Shown here: positions 1 to 9,159 of the stretch, in pieces
Layout of the letters: every line of letters begins with the position of its first letter
Numbering within the stretch: position 1 is the first letter of the stretch
Assembly (NCBI GenBank): GCA_021737265.1
Contig: JAIPEF010000013.1
Span: 1 to 39,035, forward strand
Reading direction: 5' to 3'
DNA: 39,035 nt
From: Desulfocapsa sp.
GTDB taxonomy: Bacteria; Desulfobacterota; Desulfobulbia; Desulfobulbales; Desulfocapsaceae
Notes under the pieces: generated by a model
Database searches by the model: none
Seen by the model: only the letters and a program-made list of their open reading frames with translations
What the model was told of the DNA's origin: nothing
Program-made: the position numbers and the translations under genes

Positions 1-120
1 AGGAAAACAACGGTACGTGAAAAAGAAAAGGAATTTAATTGGGGTGGGTCTCTAAACCGGTGTTTAAAAATTAGTGATCACCGGTTAGGTGGGTCAGATT
101 TTCACTGCTGGGTGGGTCTA
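1..120. mobile_element. Possible IS21-like element end (repeated GGTGGGTC)
   Basis: The octamer GGTGGGTC occurs three times, at 43-50, 88-95 and 111-118, and a short inverted repeat CCGGTG/CACCGG lies at 57-62 and 79-84. Clusters of GTGGGTC-type repeats recall the multiple terminal repeats of IS21-family elements. No transposase is visible because the window starts here, so the family is an inference from pattern only. The sequence could equally be an unrelated repeat region. Confidence 0.25.
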
Positions 121-219
121 TTCTTGGCCGGTGGTAACAGTGCACCAGAACACTTCCAAGATGATTTAAATGCACTTGGTATTTTCACCTACTCATTGCG
201 CAAGGATGTCTTTCCCTAA
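112..219 (+). pseudogene. Possible 3' remnant of an interrupted gene
   Basis: An open frame from a GTG inside the last GGTGGGTC repeat runs to a TAA at 217-219 and encodes about 35 residues ending LRKDVFP. The composition (SAPEHFQDDLNALGIF) looks protein-like, but there is no ribosome-binding site or ATG. It may be the C-terminal tail of a gene cut by the repeat or insertion-sequence end to its left. I do not recognise the family. Confidence 0.25.
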
Positions 220-326
220 CTGGAAAAACAATTACGTATGCGATTCTCTGAACTATGTTATTATGTAAATCATAGATGTTCAAAGTTCTGGGTGTCTACC
301 CAAAATAAAAAACTAGGATGGTAATA

Positions 327-734
327 ATGAAAAAAATTCAATCTTTTCTCTGTGCTGTTTCGTTAATTGCATTTTGTTCAACTTCGCTTATGGCGGAAGA
401 GGTGTTAAAATGGGAGCTTATTGAAGATTTTCCTGACGGGAGAGGATATAATTACTCCCCGAATTCGATAAAAAGCATCAACGGCTCCATCAAGGAGGTT
501 TACGATGGTATCGCGGGACCTGGCAGGACTGATGTTCGGCAACTCTTGATTGACTGTGAGAAGAGACAGTGGGCCATTGGCGAAACAAAATCATATGTAA
601 ATGAGGTGCTTGTGCCCTCTCCAAAATTCAACGAAGACGGCTGGGTCTGGATGCCGATCGGCAATACTCCCAGCGAGAAGCTTGTTTCCATAGTTTGCGA
701 GGGGAATAAGACCGGAGTTGAACAGCAACCATAG
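327..734 (+). CDS. Secreted small protein, possibly surface-adhesin E-like
   Basis: This encodes about 135 residues with a typical Sec signal peptide (KKIQSFLCAVSLIAF, cleavage after SLMA). The mature part begins VLKWELIED and contains two cysteines that could form a disulfide (DCEKRQW and VCEGN). This order, an early Trp-containing strand, a mid C-x-n-W segment and a late Cys, resembles small periplasmic or surface proteins of the adhesin-E type, but the match is from memory and weak. An ATG at 318 is in frame. The ATG at 327 is preferred because AGGA at 315-318 sits about 8 nt before it. The gene stands alone, and nothing around it indicates its role. Confidence 0.6.
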   Translation: MKKIQSFLCAVSLIAFCSTSLMAEEVLKWELIEDFPDGRGYNYSPNSIKSINGSIKEVYDGIAGPGRTDVRQLLIDCEKRQWAIGETKSYVNEVLVPSPKFNEDGWVWMPIGNTPSEKLVSIVCEGNKTGVEQQP

Positions 735-918
735 CCTCATTTTGTGCTTGGTGTCTGCAGGCCTTTCTGATGAGAGGGGAAGGATATCGGGCAACTGGGT
801 GATGACACAATAACCCTACGACAGAATCCGGGCTATGTTGTGCGTTAATGCATTTGACTGATATTGATCGCTTCACAAAAGGGGACTTCTGTTGTCAGGC
901 GATTTCCTGTCACCAGTG

Positions 919-1377
919 TTAGTGTGTTTTTTCTGCCTGCAGGAGAAATTGGCCCCATTCTGGAGAAGCAGCGTCAATCTCTGCGCCTATCTTTTTGCCA
1001 GACTCTGTGAGTTCTGTCCATTTTGTTTTGATTAACAGATTACAGTCAACACCATATTTTTTGATGACAACTGACATCTTGTTAATCTTATAGGAAAATA
1101 TTTCTGGAAGATGCTTTAAGCAGATACCGGTTTGGGAGATATCGGACACAAGAGCTGTGCAGGTTGTGCTGGCTACAGTAATTTGGGCAATTGTATCTTT
1201 ACTGGTGGAGAGACGTGGATGTTTCCTTTTTTCTTTGGTGAATATTCTGTGGGTAAGCAAAAAGTGTCGAACCCGGATTAGAGGTAAAACGACAAGAGTT
1301 AGAGCTAAGGGGAGAAACAAAAAAGAAAAAACAGGAACCATCCAGAGGTAAATAATAAAATCTGTATAATATAACAT
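919..1377 (-). CDS. Membrane-anchored PilZ-domain protein
   Basis: This 152-residue protein has an N-terminal hydrophobic stretch (about residues 5-35, one or two membrane segments) followed by a cytoplasmic PilZ domain. The c-di-GMP signature is visible as K-R-K-H-P-R near residue 50 and D-I-S-Q-T-G about 30 residues later (D/N-x-S-x-x-G). A TTG at 1404 would add nine residues. The ATG at 1375-1377 is chosen because GAGGAG lies about 9 nt upstream. PilZ domains are c-di-GMP receptors. The GGDEF cyclase encoded just downstream on the same strand (1639-3327) is a plausible source of the ligand, though the two are separate transcription units by spacing. Confidence 0.85.
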   Translation of the reverse strand: MLYYTDFIIYLWMVPVFSFLFLPLALTLVVLPLIRVRHFLLTHRIFTKEKRKHPRLSTSKDTIAQITVASTTCTALVSDISQTGICLKHLPEIFSYKINKMSVVIKKYGVDCNLLIKTKWTELTESGKKIGAEIDAASPEWGQFLLQAEKTH

Positions 1378-1638
1378 TTTTAATCTCTCCTCAGTCTTTT
1401 TCAATATTTCGACTTGTTAGCCTATGCCTACTTTGATTGTAGGTCAAAAACCGACAGAAAGGCAAGACCACGGTGTGGTATTTTTTGACAAAATTTTAAT
1501 AAATTCGCTTTATATCCTGATAAGACTCTATTTTTTTAAAGTAAAAAAAGTACACAGATAGGGGAAGATGCGATTTGGGGAGGGGAGCAATGTTCAACGC
1601 TGAAAATGGGGCAGACTTTGAAGCTGAATGTCCGGTTG

Positions 1639-3327
1639 TCACGAATAGTTTAGATTTTTTGCATTAAACAGGCAGCTGCCTCCATTTTTCTTGGCTTGAT
1701 ACATTGCCATATCTGCCTGAACAATCAAGTCCTCCATACTGTCCCCGTTGGCAGGAAATATACTAATGCCAACACTGACACCAAGGATGTGGGAATACTT
1801 GTTGATCTGAATAGGCTCAGCTATTTTTCCAATAATTTTTTCCGCAATACGTTCTGCATCCCCTGCTTCGTTTAATGAGTTCAGGAGAACAATGAACTCA
1901 TCCCCTCCCATCCGTGCCACTGTATCATCTGCGCGGGTCAACTCTTCAAGCCTCTTCCCTATCTCCTGAAGTACGAGATCTCCAATATCATGGCTCCACC
2001 TGTCATTAATGGGCTTAAATTTGTCAAGATCGAGGTAGAGCAAAGCCAAAATTCGATTGTGCCTCTTTGCATCAAGAATAGCATGGTCCAAAGACTGAAA
2101 AAATAGATTCCGATTGGCCAGTCCGGTGAGGGTGTCATAATGGGCCATTTCCGTTAATTTCTTTTCAGCATTTTTCAGCTCTGTTATATCGTTGAATACA
2201 CAAATTATACCCTGCAGCTCTCCAGCTTCATTGTACATTGAGGAACCTGAGAAATGGGCAGGAAATACATGCCCTTCACGGGTACGACAGGTTGCTTCCA
2301 GAGTTTTTACTGCCCCATCAACTACGATTGACGCTATCTTGTCCGCAGATATCTCATCATCGTCGCCATGGGAAAAAAGGACATCCATATGGAGCCCAAG
2401 GAGTTCTTCCTCTGTATAGGAAAAGAGTTCGACTGTCTGCTGACTGACAGTCTGTATTGTCATATCAGGCTTCAGCACTATCAGGGCACCCGACATGTTG
2501 CGAATGATGTTGTCCACATATCTTTTTGAAACAGTGGTTATCTTCAGGTCCTCGGTCATCTCCCAAAAGGCCATGGCAAGATGCCCTATTTCATCTGAAT
2601 CCTCTATTGCCGGTGGCTGAATAGTATTCTGGCCCAGGGAAAAACGTTTAATATTGTCACGAATACGGGACAAGGGGGTAACAAGAAGTCTGGAGGCAAC
2701 ACGATCGACAATCAGTCCAACAAGGAGAAAAGCTGTTATAAAAAGAGAACCAAGGAGGACCATGGTGGAGAGACTCTTTTTTTTGGTCTTTTCTATCTGT
2801 CCGATTAAAGAGTTGTCAAGCTGGTCGGAGATACTCTTGAAACCTTGCATCAAGGCCCCCTGCATCAATCCTAGTTCGCGTATTTCTTTTTGCTTATCAC
2901 GGGACAGATTTTCAATGCCTGGGTGTGAATAAATCTTTTCTGCCAGCGTGGCAAAGGTAAGATATTCCTGCCTGATGGCCATGATATCTTTTTCTCTGAG
3001 AGGGCAGGAAGATGAGTTTCTGACAAAATTAAGGATATTATCAATGAGTGCCAGTATCTTACCTTTAATTTCGTTGGCCTCAACAGCCAGACTCTGTTCG
3101 CCTATCATGAAGGCATCTTCATATCCCTCGGTTTGTAATTCCAAGGTGTTCATTAACTGCAGGCCAAGGGATGCCAGGGGATAATATTCTTTCTGGAGTT
3201 GGGAAAGATTTTGATACTGTTTGATGTTCGCATAGAAGCTGGACATTGTTGCAACCAGAAACCCGATAAGGGCTATCAGGACACAGAGCCAGATTTTTGA
3301 GCGAATGCTACTGGTAGAGAAATTCAT
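1639..3327 (-). CDS. Diguanylate cyclase with periplasmic sensor, HAMP, PAS and GGDEF
   Basis: The 562-residue protein starts with a membrane segment (about 11-31), then a helical periplasmic region, a second membrane segment (about 188-210), HAMP (about 210-265), PAS (about 275-385) and GGDEF (about 390-555). The catalytic motif is intact (M-GGDEF at 474-478), and an RxxD inhibitory site (RADD) lies five residues before it, so product feedback by c-di-GMP is expected. There is no EAL domain. The start codon overlaps the stop of the binding-protein gene (3324-3752) in ATGA, so the two are translationally coupled. The likely role is to turn a periplasmic ligand signal, possibly from that binding protein, into c-di-GMP. 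Confidence 0.93.
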   Translation of the reverse strand: MNFSTSSIRSKIWLCVLIALIGFLVATMSSFYANIKQYQNLSQLQKEYYPLASLGLQLMNTLELQTEGYEDAFMIGEQSLAVEANEIKGKILALIDNILNFVRNSSSCPLREKDIMAIRQEYLTFATLAEKIYSHPGIENLSRDKQKEIRELGLMQGALMQGFKSISDQLDNSLIGQIEKTKKKSLSTMVLLGSLFITAFLLVGLIVDRVASRLLVTPLSRIRDNIKRFSLGQNTIQPPAIEDSDEIGHLAMAFWEMTEDLKITTVSKRYVDNIIRNMSGALIVLKPDMTIQTVSQQTVELFSYTEEELLGLHMDVLFSHGDDDEISADKIASIVVDGAVKTLEATCRTREGHVFPAHFSGSSMYNEAGELQGIICVFNDITELKNAEKKLTEMAHYDTLTGLANRNLFFQSLDHAILDAKRHNRILALLYLDLDKFKPINDRWSHDIGDLVLQEIGKRLEELTRADDTVARMGGDEFIVLLNSLNEAGDAERIAEKIIGKIAEPIQINKYSHILGVSVGISIFPANGDSMEDLIVQADMAMYQAKKNGGSCLFNAKNLNYS

Positions 3328-3752
3328 TCAACAACGAGGATTTTTTTGACTGTGCTATTCAAATTTGTCACATTGATATAGGATAAGGCATTTGTGTGTT
3401 CGAGCAGGTAGCTTTGTGCGTCCACATCACTTTTCACGTTGACAGGTAGTATATTCTTGCCACTGAAAAGAATTCTTCTCCAATAATTTGAAAACTGGGA
3501 AGGCGACTTGTTTAGCATATCACGGGTAAACAAGGCATGCACCTCTTCATTGGAATTGACAACAATCTCTATTCCCGAGCCATCCGGCCATTTCCTCATT
3601 TTCCCCAGAAAGATTCGTTCCACTTCCCGATGGGTCAGTTGGTCCACTGGACATTCTTTATGGCAGACAAGCACGTACTCTTTTCCTGATGCGACCAGAC
3701 AGGTCGTCAGCAGGAGCAGGAAACTGACTATGAGCACTGTACTTTTTTGCAT
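3324..3752 (-). CDS. Small periplasmic substrate-binding (PstS-like) protein
   Basis: This 142-residue protein has an N-terminal signal peptide (STVLIVSFLLLLTTCLVASG). The mature domain resembles the short PBP-like/phosphate-binding family: L-T-x-R-E-V-E-R-I-F-L-G-K near the start, W-P-D-G, then F-S-N-Y-W-R-R-I-L-F-S-G, and a late L-S-Y-I-N segment. These are the usual landmarks of PstS-like proteins that lack a cognate ABC permease. It lies between an outer-membrane barrel gene (16 bp upstream) and the sensor diguanylate cyclase (4-nt overlap). That arrangement suggests it delivers a ligand signal to the cyclase rather than feeding a transporter. The ligand is unknown. Confidence 0.8.
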   Translation of the reverse strand: MQKSTVLIVSFLLLLTTCLVASGKEYVLVCHKECPVDQLTHREVERIFLGKMRKWPDGSGIEIVVNSNEEVHALFTRDMLNKSPSQFSNYWRRILFSGKNILPVNVKSDVDAQSYLLEHTNALSYINVTNLNSTVKKILVVE

Positions 3753-3767
3753 AGTTGATCCGTTTCC

Positions 3768-5027
3768 TTAAAAGGCGAATGAAATCCTGGCAGCGCCGTA
3801 ACTCCAGTAACGTGCTAAACCATCCGGATTGAAATGAGCCATTTTCATTGCCGCACCATCAATCCAGTGGTACTCAGCCTTTGCCACCCAAAAATCGTTG
3901 ATCTCCCACCTGACTCCTATGCCAAAATCCTTCCGCCAGGCTGTATATGGGGGGCCTTGCAGCCTGGACAAACCGTCTTTGTCATGTTTCAGTAGATAAA
4001 ATTCATCATATAGGACACTGAAGGTCCAGCTCTCAAAGGGCGTATAATTAATCATCCCATACCAGGCCTGAGTTGGCCCATCCAGAGATACCTTGCCAAA
4101 CATGGTCGCAGTGCGATCCGTTTCATTGTATTCAGAGACAAAGACAAGGTTTCGCCAGCTGTATTCAGCTGAGAGAACAAATTTTCCATGGATAGTTGTT
4201 TCACCTGACTGTACGGCAGAGTCATTTACATAGGTTTTGAATTCCGCATGCAGGAAACTTGCTCCAAGGCGTAATCCTCTGATCACGGCAGAGTCATAGA
4301 GTAAGGCTCCACCATAAAGGGTATCGCTCTTTCTCTCGACAGAGTCAAAAAACTCTGGAAGAGCAGGGTCTTGTTTATTGGGAGGGAGGGTGTTGTTTCT
4401 GATGATTTGCGATATGGCTGAATCTTCCAGGCTTGCCAACTGAACACTGTCTGAAGGAAAATCTGTCTCTCCCAGGAATAAATGATAGCTGCAATCACCT
4501 GAAGAGCCCATAGTGAAATTACCGTACATTCCTGCCCCCAGGTAGGCCAGATAGGTATCACGTCGGGTTTCGTCATAAATGGATTGCGGCAGGAAGATCA
4601 TGGGCTGTAAAAAATCCGAATCCCGGTTTTCATTATACAATCCGATGGGCATTTTTACTTTACCGATTTTCAGCCCAAAAAAATCGAAGGGTTGATAATC
4701 AATCATAGCCCAGTCAATGCTGATCTGGTCTTCACTGTAATTGCCCAGATTTCGGTAAAAAAGCTGCCCGCCAATTCTCAACTCTTCATGCAGGGAAAGA
4801 TTGGCATTGAGTCCCACGTCGGTAAATTCAAAGGTGCCACCGCGACTGTCGGATAAGAAATTGTTTTTGCTGCTATTTAGGTATCCCTGAGAAGTGAACC
4901 CATGTATCTGAAATGATTCAGTAAGATCAAGGGCCCAGAGGGAGGAATGCGAGGCAAGCATACAGAGTAAACATGCACTGAAAATTAATCGTTGCATACC
5001 AATGCGACACTTCTCTTTTTTCAACAT
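3768..5027 (-). CDS. Outer-membrane beta-barrel porin-like protein
   Basis: The 419-residue protein has a signal peptide (cleavage near SLWALD). It then shows alternating aromatic and polar strands throughout and ends ARISFAF, a C-terminal phenylalanine signature of outer-membrane barrels. Segments such as HGFTSQGYL, MPIGLYNEN and WVAKAEYHWI are typical of bacterial porins of the phosphate-selective or general type. An internal ATG (residue 11) could be the true start, since neither candidate has a strong ribosome-binding site. It is first in an operon with the binding protein and the diguanylate cyclase, so it probably admits or senses the same compound. Substrate specificity cannot be read from the sequence. 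Confidence 0.85.
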   Translation of the reverse strand: MLKKEKCRIGMQRLIFSACLLCMLASHSSLWALDLTESFQIHGFTSQGYLNSSKNNFLSDSRGGTFEFTDVGLNANLSLHEELRIGGQLFYRNLGNYSEDQISIDWAMIDYQPFDFFGLKIGKVKMPIGLYNENRDSDFLQPMIFLPQSIYDETRRDTYLAYLGAGMYGNFTMGSSGDCSYHLFLGETDFPSDSVQLASLEDSAISQIIRNNTLPPNKQDPALPEFFDSVERKSDTLYGGALLYDSAVIRGLRLGASFLHAEFKTYVNDSAVQSGETTIHGKFVLSAEYSWRNLVFVSEYNETDRTATMFGKVSLDGPTQAWYGMINYTPFESWTFSVLYDEFYLLKHDKDGLSRLQGPPYTAWRKDFGIGVRWEINDFWVAKAEYHWIDGAAMKMAHFNPDGLARYWSYGAARISFAF

Positions 5028-5227
5028 GAGATTTCAGGGAAAGAAATGAAAGGCTCGGTTTTTAAAAAACCGCAATAACATACAATTGAACTACGTCTCA
5101 TACCATGATCCCACAAAGAAGGTCAAATGATTATCAGGTTACAAGGTGACAACAGATCTGTTTCGGGGAAGGGGGGAGCAGGTGTAGCGGCAGGTGGATT
5201 GACTGATTGTCCGATTGGATTGGTCTT

Positions 5228-5935
5228 TTATCTCTTCTCGAATCCTTCCGGATAATGTTTTTTCATGCAATCAGGACAAACCGTGTGGCTGATGGCAGCT
5301 TCTGAATGGTCGTGAATGAATACATCGACTTGTTTCCACTCACCTTTAGGGTCACGTATGTTTTTGCAGAAAGAACAAAGGGGGAGGATTCCCTTAAGGG
5401 ATTTGATTTCATCAAGGGCCTTCTGAAGATCTGTAATGAGATGCTCTCTCTCCCTGTCAGCCTTCTTGCGTTCTGATATGTCGCGGACAATATCTCTGGA
5501 GCCGATAATCTTTCCACCACTTATAATGACAGAAGAATTTACCTCAATGTCCAGCCAACGGCCATCTTTTGTCTTCTGCTTGCCGGTAAACTTTTCATAT
5601 TTGCCCTGTTCACGGAGTCTTTTAAACTCCTCGTCAGATTTGGAAACCTGAGCAGGTGGAATGACATCTTTTACATTCATTCCCAGGAACTCTTCCCGGG
5701 AAAACCCGAATAATTCAACTGCCCTTGGATTCACCTCAATATAGTTATGGTTCTCATCCAGCATGAAGATGGCATCGTTGGCATTCTCAAACAAATCTCT
5801 GTACTTTTCATAGGGGTTTTCTTGATAATCTGCGGGAAGGTAGGGTCGATCTTTTTTTTGCAGAAATCTGAAAACAACAAATTGAATAACTATTATGCCA
5901 ATCAGGAAGACATTGTCGATGGTGATGAAGTCCAT
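5228..5935 (-). CDS. PAS-domain sensor with C-terminal Cys-rich tail
   Basis: This 235-residue protein has one N-terminal membrane helix (about 8-26), a PAS domain (about 45-165: YRDLFENANDAIF, EVNPRAVELFGFSREEF, RDIVRDISERKKA), a short coiled coil, and a tail with C-S-F-C-K-N-I-R-D and C-P-D-C-M. That tail is a recurrent module following PAS or receiver domains in proteobacterial sensors and may bind metal. There is no kinase, cyclase or other output domain, so it is a stand-alone sensor or adaptor. A strong terminator (6076-6115) separates it from glnB upstream on the same strand. No good ribosome-binding site is visible before the ATG. Confidence 0.85.
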   Translation of the reverse strand: MDFITIDNVFLIGIIVIQFVVFRFLQKKDRPYLPADYQENPYEKYRDLFENANDAIFMLDENHNYIEVNPRAVELFGFSREEFLGMNVKDVIPPAQVSKSDEEFKRLREQGKYEKFTGKQKTKDGRWLDIEVNSSVIISGGKIIGSRDIVRDISERKKADREREHLITDLQKALDEIKSLKGILPLCSFCKNIRDPKGEWKQVDVFIHDHSEAAISHTVCPDCMKKHYPEGFEKR

Positions 5936-6075
5936 TGGGGATTTCTATTTTTTATACCGTATAGGAAGTTGGTGGCCAGTTTCCCGATGTCTACCCTGGT
6001 CACAGTCAGTTGACAATAAAAATCCACTTCTTTAAAGAAAAGGTGATGCAGTGGGAACAGTTGCCATTTCCCCAA

Positions 6076-6115
6076 CAAAAAACGGGACTCCCTTTGCAGG
6101 GAGTCCCGTTTTTTG
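6076..6115 (-). terminator. Rho-independent terminator after amt-glnB
   Basis: This is a perfect inverted repeat, AAAAAACGGGACTCCC / GGGAGTCCCGTTTTTT, with a 6-nt loop, stem 6077-6092 and 6099-6114. It is flanked by A and T runs, so it can work in both directions. It lies 23 nt past the glnB stop and insulates the PAS gene. Confidence 0.93.
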
Positions 6116-6137
6116 TTCTGGAAGTTTTTAGCTGGAA

Positions 6138-6491
<354 letters not shown>

Positions 6492-6540
6492 TTATACTCT
6501 TCGGATATGAATCCTCTGGAATTTACTTGTTAAGGTGTTT

Positions 6541-6581
6541 TTACCCAAAGGGGGCGCTCAATGAACACCCCCCAAGGGTAA
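6541..6581 (-). other. Imperfect hairpin between amt and glnB
   Basis: TTACCC (6541-6546) pairs with GGGTAA (6576-6581), and an inner GGGGG pairs with CCCCC. There is no T run on the minus strand after it, so it is more likely an mRNA-stability or attenuation element between amt and glnB than a full terminator. Confidence 0.4.
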
Positions 6582-6585
6582 TGGG

Positions 6586-7941
6586 TTAGTCTCTGGTGAA
6601 TTCCGGATAGGCTTCCAGGCCGCATTCGGCAATATCCACACCTTCCATCTCTTCTTCTTCACTTACTCTAACACCCATGATTGCTTTGACGGCTAACCAG
6701 ACAACTAGAGAGGCGCCGAAAGTCCAACCAAAAATCGATCCGATTCCGATGAGCTGTTTTACCAGTGATCCATCAGGATTGGTAAAGGCAACCGCGATAA
6801 GTCCCCAAGTGCCGACTACGCCATGGACGGAAATTGCACCAACAGGGTCATCAATCTTGGCTTTGTCAATGTAGACGATGGCGGGCACGACCAGCAGACC
6901 ACCAACGATACCAACGAGGGTCGCGATTCCGGGGGTGGGGGTCAGGGGTTCAGCTGTGATGGCAACCAGTCCTGCAAGGGCGCCGTTCAGGGCCATGGTG
7001 AGGTCAGCTTTGCCGAACCAGAGGCGTGAGAGCAGCAGAGCTGCTACCAGACCACCTGCTGCTGCGGTATTAGTGTTGACAAAGACCATGGACACAGCGT
7101 TTGCCTCTAAAATGTTACTGATCTTTAATTCGGAACCACCGTTAAAGCCAAACCAGCCCAGCCAGAGAATAAAAGTTCCAAGGGTTGCCAGGGGAAGGTT
7201 ACAGCCGGGAATGGCATTTATTCTGCCGTTGGAGTATTTCCCCTTACGAGCGCCAAGGATCAGCACGCCGGCGAGAGCTGCTGAAGCACCACAGAGATGA
7301 ACAAGACCGGAACCTGCAAAGTCGAGGAACCCAAGGCTGTCGAGCCAACCTCCGCCCCACTTCCAGTATCCGCTTACTGGGTAGATAAAGCCTGTCATCA
7401 CGACTGCAAATGCCAGAAAAGACCAGAGTTTCATCCGTTCTGCCACGGCGCCGGAAACGATGGACATGGCCGTTGCAACAAAGACAACCTGAAAAAAGAA
7501 GTCGGACATGTTGGAGTAGTAGGTCTCGCCGCCGCTTTTCAGGACCTCATCCACCCCGTTATCCGGTCCAAGAAAAAAGCTGAGACCGGGGATGACACTA
7601 TTCACTGCATCACCATACATGATATTGTAGCCGACAATAAGGTACATGAGACAGGCGATGGCGTAGAGTGCCACATTCTTGGTGAGAATCTCCACTGTAT
7701 TTTTGCCGCGTACCAGGCCGGCCTCAAGCATGGCGAATCCTGCCGCCATCCACATGACCAGTGCTCCGGACATGAGGAAATAAAAGGTGTCCACCGAGTA
7801 GGCTAGTTGCGTCAAGGTGTCGGCGACGCTGGATATTGTAGCGGCCTCTTCAGCAATGGCTGGTCCTGCCAGGGTTAGTCCTGCCAGGAATATTGCCCCC
7901 CCCCAGAACGTTTTGCGGCTCATGGTTGCATTGTTTTTCAC
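6586..7941 (-). CDS. amt: Ammonium transporter (Amt/MEP/Rh)
   Basis: This 451-residue channel protein has a cleavable signal peptide (cleavage near AIAEE) followed by about eleven membrane helices. The family landmarks are present: GFAMLEAGLVRGKN, the first pore histidine in GSGLVHLCGASAAL, the second in GAISVHGVVGTWGL, and GFIYPVSGYWKWG. It moves ammonium/ammonia across the inner membrane. The start is a GTG, supported by AGGAGGAAGG just upstream; the ATG six codons later lies too far from it. Transcription should come from the sigma-54 promoter at 8004-8019 and continue into glnB. Confidence 0.96.
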   Translation of the reverse strand: MKNNATMSRKTFWGGAIFLAGLTLAGPAIAEEAATISSVADTLTQLAYSVDTFYFLMSGALVMWMAAGFAMLEAGLVRGKNTVEILTKNVALYAIACLMYLIVGYNIMYGDAVNSVIPGLSFFLGPDNGVDEVLKSGGETYYSNMSDFFFQVVFVATAMSIVSGAVAERMKLWSFLAFAVVMTGFIYPVSGYWKWGGGWLDSLGFLDFAGSGLVHLCGASAALAGVLILGARKGKYSNGRINAIPGCNLPLATLGTFILWLGWFGFNGGSELKISNILEANAVSMVFVNTNTAAAGGLVAALLLSRLWFGKADLTMALNGALAGLVAITAEPLTPTPGIATLVGIVGGLLVVPAIVYIDKAKIDDPVGAISVHGVVGTWGLIAVAFTNPDGSLVKQLIGIGSIFGWTFGASLVVWLAVKAIMGVRVSEEEEMEGVDIAECGLEAYPEFTRD

Positions 7942-8003
7942 TGTTCCTTCCTCCTGTCGTATGATTTGCGCCGGATGGCATTGTTTATTGACAGTTGGAT
8001 AAT

Positions 8004-8019
8004 AGCAAGAGGTGTGCCA
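8004..8019 (-). promoter_or_regulatory. Sigma-54 (-24/-12) promoter for amt-glnB
   Basis: On the minus strand the sequence reads TGGCAC-ACCTC-TTGCT, an essentially exact -24/-12 element (consensus TGGCAC-N5-TTGCA). It places the transcript start near 7993, about 50 nt before the GTG start of amt. This implies RpoN dependence and an NtrC-type activator. No clear activator site was found in the AT-rich sequence further upstream (8020-8160), although an ACAATATTGT palindrome lies near 8140-8149. Confidence 0.88.
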
Positions 8020-8400
8020 TTAATAATATCGTCTGTAGAAAATGTGTAAAACTAGAGTGTTATCGTGTTCAGGGGTGGCGATGGGTATCCCCTGTAGATC
8101 GAAATAATACAAAAATGTAAAACAAAAATACCAGAACATACAATATTGTAAATTTGTCAATGCTGGCCGGTGTGTTGAAAATTTGGTGGATACTCCAAAA
8201 GAGACACGGAGGGCGCCGTTGCCACAAGGCTCTCCGTTAACATTGCCTGATTTTGAGGAGATATCGCAGAATGGCCTGAAAGTTGTAAGTAAGCTGTCAC
8301 AGTGAGAAAAAAAGAAGGGTTGGAAAGGTGGGAGACTGGGAGGCGAATGACCAGTGGGAAAAATAATGGTGTCGTTGAGGAGAAAAAGAAGACAAGGACC

Positions 8401-9108
8401 ATGAAGAGTAGACTTCTTATTTTACAACAAGGAGATTTGTACAATCCGGGAAGCTTTCTGGGTGATCTGGCAGAACAACTCTCTATTGAAGTACATATGG
8501 CTGACAGCGGGAGAAAGGACCTTCCCCAAAGTTCTGATTTTGACGCACTGATCGTTACAGGCCGTCCACCATGTTTAAACAAGGAGGGCCGGAGCCATTC
8601 ATCTGAGATGGAAAAACAATTCCTCCAGGCATGGCTGGAACTTGACAAACCTGTCCTGGCGTTCGGTTCAGGTCATCGGCTTCTGGCAGAGGCTTTTCGG
8701 GCCGGAGTAGGTCCAAATTTCATGACCAGTGCAGGCTTTGTTGAAGGGTTTCTCACCCACAACGGGAGGAAACATCCCCTGTTTGTAGAAATGGGACCAA
8801 CTATTTCTCTGTTTAAATGGTATAATCAGTCCATGGAAACCCCTGTGCCGCAAAATTGTATCCTGCTTGCAACTTCAAGCGAATGTGTTGTGGAAGCCTT
8901 TACCATAAAAGGACGGCCCCATATCATCGGCTTGCAGTGCGACAACCATGCCGCACACCCTGACGATGTTCGCAGATGGATGGAGAATCTTCCTCCAGAA
9001 AGAATTTCCGGGAGAGTGCTTTTGGATCAGGCAGAGAAGTTCCTCAAGACCAACCAGGAGATATTTGTAAAATTGATTGCTAATTTTATGCTGTTTACAA
9101 AAAGATAA
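8401..9108 (+). CDS. Class I glutamine amidotransferase-like protein lacking the catalytic triad
   Basis: This encodes about 235 residues with the class I GATase layout: an N-terminal strand SRLLILQQGD, DFDALIVTGRP, the nucleophile-elbow region VLAFGSGHRLLAEAF, and the C-terminal IIGLQCDNHAAHP. In active enzymes the elbow is G-x-C-x-G-H-Q and the C-terminal motif is x-Q-x-H-P-E. Here Cys is replaced by Gly and the His and Glu positions are Asp and His, so the protein should not hydrolyse glutamine by the usual chemistry. The ATG at 8401 fits the family start. In-frame alternatives are ATG 8347 and GTG 8302. It precedes the 9160 gene on the same strand with a 51-bp gap. Its role is unknown. 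Confidence 0.75.
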   Translation: MKSRLLILQQGDLYNPGSFLGDLAEQLSIEVHMADSGRKDLPQSSDFDALIVTGRPPCLNKEGRSHSSEMEKQFLQAWLELDKPVLAFGSGHRLLAEAFRAGVGPNFMTSAGFVEGFLTHNGRKHPLFVEMGPTISLFKWYNQSMETPVPQNCILLATSSECVVEAFTIKGRPHIIGLQCDNHAAHPDDVRRWMENLPPERISGRVLLDQAEKFLKTNQEIFVKLIANFMLFTKR

Positions 9109-9159
9109 GGCCGGATTCCACAAGAAGTTATTGCTACCCCTTTTAATCGTTATGGGCTG

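Noticed and set aside
7297..7806. 169-codon plus-strand frame opposite amt
   Set aside because: It is a shadow of the ammonium transporter gene, rich in His/Cys from reversed codons and without a start signal.
8157..8648. 163-codon minus-strand frame
   Set aside because: It overlaps the amidotransferase-like gene, is Ser/Pro-rich as expected of antisense frames, and has no ribosome-binding site.
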